From Geothrix fermentans DSM 14018 (GTDB lineage Bacteria; Acidobacteriota; Holophagae; Holophagales; Holophagaceae): a stretch of DNA of 64,000 nucleotides. Made by a program: the position numbers and the translations under genes. Where the stretch lies: positions 702,189 to 766,188 of the forward strand of contig NZ_KE386810.1 of NCBI RefSeq assembly GCF_000428885.1, read 5' to 3'. Below the pieces are notes generated by a model, which worked only from the letters and a program-made list of their open reading frames with translations, was not told where the DNA came from and made no database searches. Positions within the stretch are counted from its first letter, which is position 1, and each line of letters starts with the position of its first letter. Positions 25,362 to 32,279 of the stretch are shown piece by piece.

Positions 25362-25819
25362 TTGACCGAATCGACTGCGATATTTTGAACCTTCTCCAGA
25401 AGGATGGTCGGCTATCCAACAAGGAACTGGCGTCAGCCGTGGGTCTGGCGCCCTCCTCCTGCCTGGCCCGCGTGCAGCGCCTGCGCTCCGGGGGCGTGCT
25501 GAGGGGCGCCCATGCGGAGGTGGATCCCGCCGCCATGGGAGTGGGCCTCCAGGCCCTCATCGCGGTGCAGCTGCGCCAGCACAGCCGGGCCCAGGTGAAG
25601 GCCTTCTGGAAGCACGCCCTGGGCCTGCCGGAAGTGCTGGCGGTCTTCCACGTGGCCGGCACCCACGACTTCCAGGTGCATGTGGCCGTGCGGGACGCCC
25701 ATCACTTGCGGGACCTGGCCATGGACGCCTTCACCACGCGCTCCGAGGTGGCCCACATCCAGACCAGCCTCATCTTTGAGTGGGCCAAGAGCGCCCTGAT
25801 GCCGAACTACCGGGCCTGA
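25355..25819 (+). CDS. Lrp/AsnC family transcriptional regulator
   Basis: A 154-residue regulator: N-terminal helix-turn-helix (LDRIDCDILNLLQKDGRLSN, ELASAVGLAPSSCLARVQRL) and C-terminal RAM domain (ALIAVQLRQHSRAQVKAF, VFHVAGTHDFQVHVAVRD). The start at ATG 25355 fits the family N-terminus (MELDRIDCDIL); ATG 25343 is also in frame, and neither has a clear Shine-Dalgarno. The RAM domain usually binds an amino acid. It is divergent from the PLP enzyme and its stop overlaps the convergent HxlR gene by 13 bases. Confidence 0.92.
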   Translation: MELDRIDCDILNLLQKDGRLSNKELASAVGLAPSSCLARVQRLRSGGVLRGAHAEVDPAAMGVGLQALIAVQLRQHSRAQVKAFWKHALGLPEVLAVFHVAGTHDFQVHVAVRDAHHLRDLAMDAFTTRSEVAHIQTSLIFEWAKSALMPNYRA

Positions 25820-26175
25820 ATCTGGGCTTGGGCCTGGGCCTGAACCTGAGCTTCGGCCTCGGCGATCTGGGTCCCCCACTGGGTGACCGCCTCCACCACC
25901 TGCCGGAAGCCCTCGCCCTTGCAGGTCAGCTCGTACTCCACCCGCACGGGGGTCGTGGGCAGGACGCGGCGCACCAGCAGTCCCTGGCACTCCAGCTCCT
26001 TCAGCCGGGCCGAGAGCACCTTCTCGCCGATGCCCTGCACCTTGGTGGCGAGTTCGTTGAAGCGGAGAGGACCCTCCTGGAGGATCCATAGGATCTGGCC
26101 GGTCCAGGGCTTGGCCAGCAGGTCGATGGCCATGCGGAAGCAGCGGCAACTGGGGGATTCAGGCATGTCCATGGA
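25807..26175 (-). CDS. HxlR family transcriptional regulator
   Basis: A winged-helix HxlR regulator, 122 residues from ATG 26173-26175 (26169 and 26205 are other in-frame starts). The family core is present: CRCFRMAIDLLAKPWTGQIL, GPLRFNELATKVQGIGEKVL, ARLKELECQGLLVRRVLPTT and VEYELTCKGEGF. N-terminal Cys residues (PSCRC) may be the redox sensor used by some members. The C-terminal tail is an odd low-complexity AEAEAQVQAQAQAQIQAR, coded by a GGCCTG-type hexamer repeat in the convergent overlap with the Lrp gene. HxlR genes usually control a divergent oxidoreductase; none is left here. Confidence 0.88.
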   Translation of the reverse strand, partial: SMDMPESPSCRCFRMAIDLLAKPWTGQILWILQEGPLRFNELATKVQGIGEKVLSARLKELECQGLLVRRVLPTTPVRVEYELTCKGEGFRQVVEAVTQWGTQIAEAEAQVQAQAQAQIQAR

Positions 26176-26583
26176 GACGTTCCAGGACCCGGGGTGGGTC
26201 CTCATAAAACTATCTCAAAGAAAGTCCCTTGACAAGGGGAAGCACACGGCTGAAGATTGCTATCGAAGGGAAAGCCCCTTTCTGACGAAAAGCGAGGACC
26301 TCATCATGGCCGCCACCCCCACCTAGCAGCAAAGGTCCGGAAGCGTCATTTTCCTCCCTGCTTCTCGGGACCGCGCCGGTTTTCACAAGCCCAGATCAGC
26401 ATCAAGGCCTGGATCCTCCGGCGAGGATGATTACCTTTCTCAACATCACGTTCGGGGAAGGCAACCTCCTTCGGTCCGTTCCCCGTCCGGGCGGCCACCC
26501 GCCCCACCACAGGTCCCACCCCCGCTGCCACCCACCCTCCCCCGCGGACGGGTCGGGATCGTGCGGCCCCGAAGGAGTCATTC
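26176..26583. other. non-coding region between HxlR and DUF3187 genes
   Basis: About 400 bases without a convincing gene. It holds a dyad CCCTTGACAAGGG (26226-26238) overlapping a TTGACA hexamer, a likely HxlR operator. Downstream GAGGACCTC precedes ATG 26306 and a six-codon ORF (MAATPT, stop at 26324-26326). Before the DUF3187 gene a long inverted pair CCCGTCCG (26482-26489) and CGGACGGG (26545-26552) encloses a C-rich stretch. The region looks like a promoter and start site whose gene has been lost. Confidence 0.4.
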
Positions 26584-27654
26584 ATGCGCGCCGCTCTCGC
26601 GCTGGCCCTCGGCCTGTCCCTCCAGGCCCAGGACGAGCCCTATCCCGAGATGGGCCCCCTGCCCACCCGGAACATGTTCACGCTGCTCCAGGCCCCCATG
26701 ACCTACCAGCCCGTGGCGCCCCGCCCCATCGGCGCCGGCCACTGGCAGATGACCATCTCCCATGTGCGGGCCAACGTCTTCGAGTTCTCGGACCTCATCA
26801 AGGACCACCCCCCCGCCTGGTTCCAGGGCCGCCACCGCATGGACCGCGCCTCCCTGGAGGCCCTGGCCGCCGAGTACCCCACGGCGCCCTTCGTCTTCTA
26901 CTTCGACGAGGAGATCGCCCGGACCACCCTCCAGCTCCGCTACGGCCTCACGGACAAGACCGATGTCTGGATCGAGCTGCCCGTGGAGCGCCACGGCGGC
27001 GGCGACATGGACTCGCCCATCGAGTCCTTCCACAAGGCCTTCGGGTTCGCCCAGTGGGGCCGCACCGAGGTGGCCCGCAACCAGGCCGTGGTGGCCACCA
27101 TCCGCTACGGCCGGCTGGACTTCGTGCGGGAAGGTTCTCAGCCCACCCGCGTGCAGGATCCCCTGATCGGTGTGGTCCATCAGATCCACCGGGACGAAAC
27201 CACGGGCCTGAGCGCCACCCTCACCGTGAAGCCGCCCCTGACCACCGCCTACGGCTCCTACCGGGCCGGCTGGGACATGGAGGGCGGGCTCAGCGGCTGG
27301 TGGGATTTCACCCCCACCCAGACCCTCTACGCCGGGGCCGCTTACACCCACCGGGGCCGCGGCAACGACGCCTACAACAACCTGGACTACACCTCGGACC
27401 TGGGCGCCCACCTCACCTGGCAGGGCCGGCGCCACCGCGCCGTCCAGCCCTTCGTCCAGCTCTACTTCCTGAGCGGCTTCAGCACCCCCCGCCCCTTCGC
27501 CAAGCTCCACGAGGGCAGCCTCCAGCACGACCTCGGTGTCCACGTGCACCTGAACCGCCAGGCCACCCTCACCTTCCGCTACGTGAACAACATCACCCAC
27601 CACGAGAACACGGACGACGCCTCCTTCGCGGGATCGCTCACCTACCGGTTCTGA
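26584..27654 (+). CDS. DUF3187 family outer-membrane protein
   Basis: A 356-residue exported protein. A short signal (MRAALALALGLSLQAQ) is followed by a beta-rich body with alternating strands ending in Phe (SLTYRF), typical of outer-membrane barrels recognised by the Bam complex. The middle matches DUF3187 patterns: SHVRANVFEFSD, YFDEEIARTTLQLRYGLTDK, VWIELPVERHGGGDMDSPIE, FHKAFGFAQWGR. A GAAGGAG Shine-Dalgarno lies 7 nt from the ATG. Function of the family is unknown. Convergent with the next gene, 10 bases between stops. Confidence 0.8.
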   Translation: MRAALALALGLSLQAQDEPYPEMGPLPTRNMFTLLQAPMTYQPVAPRPIGAGHWQMTISHVRANVFEFSDLIKDHPPAWFQGRHRMDRASLEALAAEYPTAPFVFYFDEEIARTTLQLRYGLTDKTDVWIELPVERHGGGDMDSPIESFHKAFGFAQWGRTEVARNQAVVATIRYGRLDFVREGSQPTRVQDPLIGVVHQIHRDETTGLSATLTVKPPLTTAYGSYRAGWDMEGGLSGWWDFTPTQTLYAGAAYTHRGRGNDAYNNLDYTSDLGAHLTWQGRRHRAVQPFVQLYFLSGFSTPRPFAKLHEGSLQHDLGVHVHLNRQATLTFRYVNNITHHENTDDASFAGSLTYRF

Positions 27655-27664
27655 GACGGGCGGG

Positions 27665-28957
27665 TCAGCCCAGCGCCCGGTCCGCCAGCCGCCCCAGGTC
27701 CCCGCTGCCCTGGCCATTGGCAAGGCTCTTGGCCAGGGCCGCGAGCATGGCCTCCTGCGCAGCCGGGGGCAGGTGGGGCAGCAGGTCCGCGGCCGCGGCC
27801 ACCGACAGCACCTGGTGGGCGTGGTTGAAGGTCGGATCGTCGCGGGTGGCGGCCTCGGCCAGGGCCGCCAGCGCAGCCTCGGCCTGCCCTGCCCTCGCCA
27901 GGCCCGCGGCGTGGCCCATGGCCAGCGCCGGCTCCACATCCAGCACGGCGTCCGTCAGGGCCGCGGCGCTGGGTTCGGGAACCTCGACCGCCCGCACCCG
28001 ATCCTCCGCCTCGTCCGTGGGGAAGAGGTTCACCAGGCCGGCGGCCTGGCACCAGATCCTCGGATCCGTGGCGCCGGACCGGGCGACGGTGGCCAGGTAG
28101 ACGAAGGTCCAGGCCGTCTTCCCCTCCAGGTCGCGGCGGGCGTCCAACTGCTTCTCTGAAGCCGCCAGCACCAGGGCCGCCAGGGTGTCCCCGGCCCCCT
28201 GCCCCGCCTTCAGCCGGGTGACGAGGGTCTCCGTGAGGGCCACCAGGCCCAGGTCGCAGATCTCTCGCACCTGGGCCTCCAGGGCGGCCGCATCGAGGGA
28301 GGCCGGCGCCCAGGGCACAGAGACCTCCGCATCCTCCAGGCGCTTGGCGGCGCGGCGGGCCCAGAAGGTGTCCTCCGGCGAGGCGGCCACCCAGGCCGCC
28401 AGGCCGAACAGCCGGCGGCCCGTGGCCCTGGGCCGCTCCAGCCGCTCGTGGAGATCCGCCAGGTGGTCGCAGATCACGGCCTTGTGGCCGACGGTGGCCA
28501 TGTCCAGGTCCGTGAGGCGGGCCAGGCGCTGGAAGTCCGCCGCTTCCGGCAGCTCGAAGCCCTGGGCCTCGGCGTAGGCCATGCCGGGGCGCCGGGATTG
28601 GATGAAGGCCTCCAGGTTCCGCCACTGGCCGCTGCCCTTGGCCGCGGCCACCTGGGCGAACACCTGGGGCGAGCGGCGCCCCTCGTGGGCCGCCATGTGC
28701 AGCTGGGTGGCCAGGGCCCGGTGGAAGCTCGCCTCGCCCAGCAGCGGGCGCAGGCGCAGCATCGCCCGCAGGCCCAGGATCCCGTGGGGCACGTGGGGCA
28801 AGTAGGCCTCCCAGTCGATGCGGGGGACCAGCGCCTTCACGGCCTCGCGCACCCCGTCACGCACGCCGTCGGGCTGGGCGGCCTGGGCAACATAGGCCTC
28901 GAAGAACCGCTCCGTGGGAGCCTCCAGCTCCTGCTGCCAGCGGGGATCCACAGTCAT
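27665..28957 (-). CDS. large helical protein, possibly questin-oxidase-like
   Basis: A 430-residue, Ala/Leu-rich, almost wholly helical cytosolic protein with no signal or membrane segment. Scattered His pairs (YLPHVPHGILGLRAMLRL, QLHMAAHEGRR, VGHKAVICDHLADLHE, FNHAHQVLSVAAAADLLPHL) recall the questin oxidase-like family (PF14027), where HG-x-RA and late H-motifs are conserved; this is only a tentative match. Last of three overlapping minus-strand genes: its ATG overlaps the upstream stop by 4 bases (ATGA). Confidence 0.55.
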   Translation of the reverse strand: MTVDPRWQQELEAPTERFFEAYVAQAAQPDGVRDGVREAVKALVPRIDWEAYLPHVPHGILGLRAMLRLRPLLGEASFHRALATQLHMAAHEGRRSPQVFAQVAAAKGSGQWRNLEAFIQSRRPGMAYAEAQGFELPEAADFQRLARLTDLDMATVGHKAVICDHLADLHERLERPRATGRRLFGLAAWVAASPEDTFWARRAAKRLEDAEVSVPWAPASLDAAALEAQVREICDLGLVALTETLVTRLKAGQGAGDTLAALVLAASEKQLDARRDLEGKTAWTFVYLATVARSGATDPRIWCQAAGLVNLFPTDEAEDRVRAVEVPEPSAAALTDAVLDVEPALAMGHAAGLARAGQAEAALAALAEAATRDDPTFNHAHQVLSVAAAADLLPHLPPAAQEAMLAALAKSLANGQGSGDLGRLADRALG

Positions 28958-29577
28958 GCGCCCTCCAGCGGCAGGTTCCAGGCGGCGGCCACGAGGCGGG
29001 CCCAGTGGTGGTTCCAGGCCCGCTTCCAGACCAGGCTGCCCTCCTTCATGTCCGAGGCCTCCAGGCGCCGGTGGAGATCCGTGCGGAGGGTCTCCGCGGC
29101 CGGTCCCAGGGCCCCTTCGGCCTGGGCGAGCAGAACGGCCCGGGCCTCCCGTTCCTGGTCGTGGTGGGCCAGGTAGCCCACGGACTCCGGCGACGGCGCC
29201 GTGGCGCGCAGGCGCTGCCAGGCCTCGAAGGCCGCCTTCGCGGCCGGGTCGTCATGGAAGGGGGCCTTCACCTGGCTCCAGCCCCGGCCGGCTTCCAGCT
29301 CGGGGCCCGCCCGCAGGGCCGACTCGCGGAGCTTCACGGCCTTGGCCACGTCGCGGTCCAGGTGCTTGAGGGCGACGAAGGTCCGCGGCTTCTCCCGCTT
29401 CTCCCGGCGGTCGAAGAAGGCGTTGAGGGCCGCGACCACCAGGTCCATGGGCACACCCTGGGCCTCCCAGGCCAGCACCTGGCGGTAGTCATCCGTGCTG
29501 AGCAGCCCAGCCCGGCCCCAGGCCCGGAAGGCCCACTCGCGCTCCAGCCAGTCCTTCTCCTCGCGGGTGTAGGGCAT
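28954..29577 (-). CDS. hypothetical helical protein in a three-gene operon
   Basis: A 207-residue charged, helical cytosolic protein starting at ATG 29575-29577, beginning MPYTREEKDWLEREWAFRAW. The first 60 residues resemble a short helical domain (STDDYRQVLAWEAQGVPMDL, VVAALNAFFDRREKREKPRT) like those that pick replication or phage helicase-loader partners, but the match is weak. It overlaps the lipoprotein stop by one base and the next start by four, so all three genes are translationally coupled. No known family named. Confidence 0.6.
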   Translation of the reverse strand: MPYTREEKDWLEREWAFRAWGRAGLLSTDDYRQVLAWEAQGVPMDLVVAALNAFFDRREKREKPRTFVALKHLDRDVAKAVKLRESALRAGPELEAGRGWSQVKAPFHDDPAAKAAFEAWQRLRATAPSPESVGYLAHHDQEREARAVLLAQAEGALGPAAETLRTDLHRRLEASDMKEGSLVWKRAWNHHWARLVAAAWNLPLEGA

Positions 29578-29909
29578 CAGGGCTTTTCCCGCACCAGAAC
29601 GGTCCCGTCCTTGAGCTGCAGGATCCCGTTCTCCCAGGCCAGCACCTCCTCGGGGACGATCTTGGCCTTGGCGAAGCCGCGCAGGCGGAAGGAACCCGAG
29701 GCCAGGGAGCGGCCCTTGCGGTCCCACACCTCCAGCTGCCAGAGGGTGCCCTGGTGGCCCCCCACCTTGAGGAAGAGCCCGCCCTTGGCCTCGGGGCACC
29801 ACAGCGCCTCGGCGGATACGGAGGCCGGCCGGGAGGGCGTGCCCCCGCAGGCCAGCAGGGCCCCGGCCAGCACAGGTGTCGTCACCAGGATCGTCGTCGG
29901 TCGCGCCAT
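29577..29909 (-). CDS. small lipoprotein, first gene of a three-gene operon
   Basis: A 110-residue lipoprotein: lipobox LLACGG (Cys21) after a basic/hydrophobic signal. The mature part has beta-like segments (ALWCPEAKGGLFLKVGG, LWQLEVWDRKGRSLASG). There is no Shine-Dalgarno; instead TAGAAT, a good -10 hexamer, ends 6 bases before the ATG, so the mRNA may start at the AUG itself (leaderless). Divergent from map across 46 bases. Confidence 0.7.
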   Translation of the reverse strand: MARPTTILVTTPVLAGALLACGGTPSRPASVSAEALWCPEAKGGLFLKVGGHQGTLWQLEVWDRKGRSLASGSFRLRGFAKAKIVPEEVLAWENGILQLKDGTVLVREKP

Positions 29910-29955
29910 GCCGACATTCTACCGCCTAGCCGGTAAACTGATGGTCGAGGGCGAC

Positions 29956-30753
29956 ATGGTCCTGATCCGCGAACAGATCCGATACAAGAGCCGCAAGGAG
30001 ATCGAGAAGCTCCGCGAAGCGGGACGCGTGGCCGCCAACGCCCTGCGTCTGGCCGCCCGGGCCGCCAAGCCCGGCGTGAGCCTCCTGGAGATCGACCGCG
30101 TGGCCGAGGCCTACATCCGCCAGCAGGGCGCCAGCCCCAGCTTCAAGGGTTATCACGGCTTCCCCGCCACCCTCTGCCTCTCCGTGAACGACAAGGTGGT
30201 GCACGGCATCCCCTCCAAGTACGTCCTCCAGGAAGGCGACATCATCGCCATCGACTGCGGCGCCAAGCTCGACGGCTTCCACGGCGACACCTGCCTCACC
30301 GTGGGCGTGGGGAAGATCAGCGACGAGGCCCGCCGCCTCATCCAGACCGCCCAGCTGGCCATGTACGTGGGCATCGAGCACTGCCGCCCCGGCGAGCGCC
30401 TGGGCGACATGGCCACCGCCGTGCAGACCTTCGCGGAGGAGCGCGGCTACTCCGTGGTGCGCGAGTACATCGGCCACGGCCTGGGGCGCGACCTCCACGA
30501 GGATCCCCAGGTGGTCTTCGCGGACCAGCGCCCCGGCACCGGCTTCCGCATGGAGCCGGGCATGACCATCACCATCGAGCCCATCCTGAACCTCGGCAGC
30601 CATAAGTGCCTGGTGGAGCCCGACGGCTGGACCGTCAGCACCCGCGACGGCCAGCTCTCCGCCCAGTTCGAGCACGACATCGCCATCACCAAGGATGGGC
30701 CGGACATCCTGAGCATCCCCGATCCCGAGTTCGAGCTGGAAGACGGGCTGTAG
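29956..30753 (+). CDS. map: type I methionine aminopeptidase
   Basis: A 265-residue pita-bread metalloenzyme that removes the initiator Met. Metal ligands: Asp pair in IIAIDCGAKLDGFHGDTCLT, His in YIGHGLGRDLHEDPQV, Glu in MTITIEPIL and Glu in SAQFEHDIAIT. FKGYHGFPATLCLSVND is the substrate pocket. The ATG at 29956 has GAGG 5 nt upstream; ATG 29941 in the same frame is possible. Length is typical. A heptamer repeat array and two hairpins follow its stop. Confidence 0.96.
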   Translation: MVLIREQIRYKSRKEIEKLREAGRVAANALRLAARAAKPGVSLLEIDRVAEAYIRQQGASPSFKGYHGFPATLCLSVNDKVVHGIPSKYVLQEGDIIAIDCGAKLDGFHGDTCLTVGVGKISDEARRLIQTAQLAMYVGIEHCRPGERLGDMATAVQTFAEERGYSVVREYIGHGLGRDLHEDPQVVFADQRPGTGFRMEPGMTITIEPILNLGSHKCLVEPDGWTVSTRDGQLSAQFEHDIAITKDGPDILSIPDPEFELEDGL

Positions 30754-30755
30754 GA

Positions 30756-30793
30756 CAGTCCTCAGTCCTCAGTCTTCAGTCTTCAGTCTTCAG
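30756..30793. repeat. 7-bp tandem repeat, 5.4 copies (CAGTCCT/CAGTCTT)
   Basis: CAGTCCT twice, CAGTCTT three times and a partial CAG run from 30756 to 30793, three bases after the map stop. The unit is a heptamer as in the ddl-S41 gap (CTGTCAG), and partly similar in content. Resembles the short tandemly repeated heptamers (STRR) of cyanobacteria. Confidence 0.85.
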
Positions 30794-30795
30794 GG

Positions 30796-30844
30796 CGCGC
30801 GGGCTGCGCCCGCGCGTATACGAAAAACGCAGCCGCGTTTTTCG
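30796..30844. terminator. two hairpins between map and a convergent gene
   Basis: First stem CGCGCGGGC/GCCCGCGCG (30796-30804 with 30808-30816). Second stem CGAAAAACGC/GCGTTTTTCG (30821-30830 with 30835-30844) around AGCC. The second carries runs of A and T inside the stem, giving a T-rich 3' arm in both directions, so it can terminate map (+) and the thioesterase (-), whose stop is at 30847. Confidence 0.65.
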
Positions 30845-30846
30845 CC

Positions 30847-31350
30847 TTAATGGCTGGCCCATCTTCGGATGGCCTCGGGCAGCTCGGGACTGGGGCCCTC
30901 GTAACCCATCTGGCGGAGCAGCTCGGCCACGGGGACGTTGCCTTCCCTGCCGCGGAAGAGGGCCTTCACCACGCCCTCGGCGGCGAGGTCGCCGCCGCGC
31001 TTGAGGAAGCGCTGCTCCAGGAAGACCCATTTCTCGTCCCAGCCCAGGAGCCGCGTGTGCAGCTCGTAGGGCTCGAAGGGGGCCAGGCTGCGGCGGTAGC
31101 GCATGGTGATGCCCCCGACCAGCGGCTGCCAGCGGTTCCGCAGCATGACCCGGCCCAGCTTCGTGCGGAAGCTGAGGTCGAAGCGGCCCAGGTCCATGAT
31201 GCTGAGGAAGCGGCCGTTGTTCATGTGGATGTTCACGTCCAGGTCGTTGGGCCAGACGCGGAAGCGCAGGACGGACGTGCCCATCGGTTCCATCCGGGGC
31301 CTGCGCCAGAGGGTGAGGAGCTTCCAGAGCGTGCGGAAGAAGAGGACCAT
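30847..31350 (-). CDS. thioesterase-family protein (hot-dog fold, THEM6-like)
   Basis: A 167-residue hot-dog-fold protein. The 4HBT-like motif is WPNDLDVNIHMNNGRFLSIM followed by LGRFDLSFRTKLGRVMLRN; the N-terminus is hydrophobic/basic (VLFFRTLWKLLTLWRRP) and may attach it to the membrane. The conserved D-x-N-x-H-x-N-N pattern fits the THEM6/acyl-CoA thioesterase-like family. Substrate unknown. Divergent from ispE with 38 bases between start codons. Confidence 0.85.
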   Translation of the reverse strand: MVLFFRTLWKLLTLWRRPRMEPMGTSVLRFRVWPNDLDVNIHMNNGRFLSIMDLGRFDLSFRTKLGRVMLRNRWQPLVGGITMRYRRSLAPFEPYELHTRLLGWDEKWVFLEQRFLKRGGDLAAEGVVKALFRGREGNVPVAELLRQMGYEGPSPELPEAIRRWASH

Positions 31351-31388
31351 CCGACCAGCCTAGCGGACCGATGCGCTACCTTGGAGCC

Positions 31389-32225
31389 ATGGCCTTCGCG
31401 ATCCAGGCACCCGCCAAGCTCAACCGCTTCCTCGCCGTGCTCGGCCGGCGCGCGGACGGCTTCCACGAGCTGGAGCTGGTCACCACCGTGCTGGAGGGTG
31501 TGCCGGAGTTGACGGACACGCTGGAAGGCGAGCCCGCCCCGGTGCTCACGCTCGAGATCGCCGGCCCCACAGGCGCCGGGCTGACGGCGGACGGATCCAA
31601 CCTGGTGATCAAGGCCTGGCGCCTGTTGGAAGAGGCGGCGAAGCGTCCCCTGCCCGCGGCCCTGCGCCTGGAAAAGCGCATCCCCCACGGCGCGGGACTG
31701 GGCGGCGGCAGCAGCGACGCCGCGGCGGCCCTCCGGCTCGGCGACCGGATGTTCGGCCTCGGCCTGGGCGACGCGGCCCTGCTGGGCCTGGCGGCCCGCC
31801 TGGGCAGCGACGTGCCCCTGTTCCTGCTGGGCGGAACCGTGCTGGGCCTGGGCCGGGGCGAGCGGGTGTTCCCCCTGCGGCCGGTCCCGCTGGAGCCCAT
31901 CCTGCTGGTCCACCCGGGCCTGCACGTCAGCACGCCCAGCGTGTACCGGGCCCTCCAGGACGTGGGCTATCCGTTCCCGGAGGCCCTGGCATCCCAGCCC
32001 GAAGGCGCCGCGCCCCCCTGGCGCAACGACCTCACGGGCGCGGCTCTGTGGGTCTGCCCGCCCCTGGCGGAGGTGCGCGACGCCCTGCGCGACACCGGCG
32101 GCGAGCCCTTGCTCTGCGGCTCCGGCAGCTGCTGGGCGGCCCGGTACGACGGTGCCCAGGCCCGGGACGCTGCCGCCACGCGGCTCTCCGGCCTCCAGCC
32201 CGCCTGGGGTGTCTGGCGGGTCTGA
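31389..32225 (+). CDS. ispE: 4-diphosphocytidyl-2-C-methyl-D-erythritol kinase
   Basis: A 278-residue GHMP kinase of the MEP isoprenoid pathway. Signature motifs: APAKLNRFLAVLGRRADGFHE at the N-terminus, the GHMP loop PHGAGLGGGSSDAAAAL and the C-terminal LCGSGSCWAARY. The start at ATG 31389 agrees with the family N-terminus; the frame is open from 31371. With ispH in this window it supplies IPP and DMAPP. Immediately followed (54 bases) by the oxidoreductase-UbiA fusion, so a shared isoprenoid transcript is plausible. Confidence 0.95.
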   Translation: MAFAIQAPAKLNRFLAVLGRRADGFHELELVTTVLEGVPELTDTLEGEPAPVLTLEIAGPTGAGLTADGSNLVIKAWRLLEEAAKRPLPAALRLEKRIPHGAGLGGGSSDAAAALRLGDRMFGLGLGDAALLGLAARLGSDVPLFLLGGTVLGLGRGERVFPLRPVPLEPILLVHPGLHVSTPSVYRALQDVGYPFPEALASQPEGAAPPWRNDLTGAALWVCPPLAEVRDALRDTGGEPLLCGSGSCWAARYDGAQARDAAATRLSGLQPAWGVWRV

Positions 32226-32279
32226 CCGCTCAGCCGCGGCCGGAGTAGGATAGCCCGATCCCATGAGGTCGGAGGGCAG

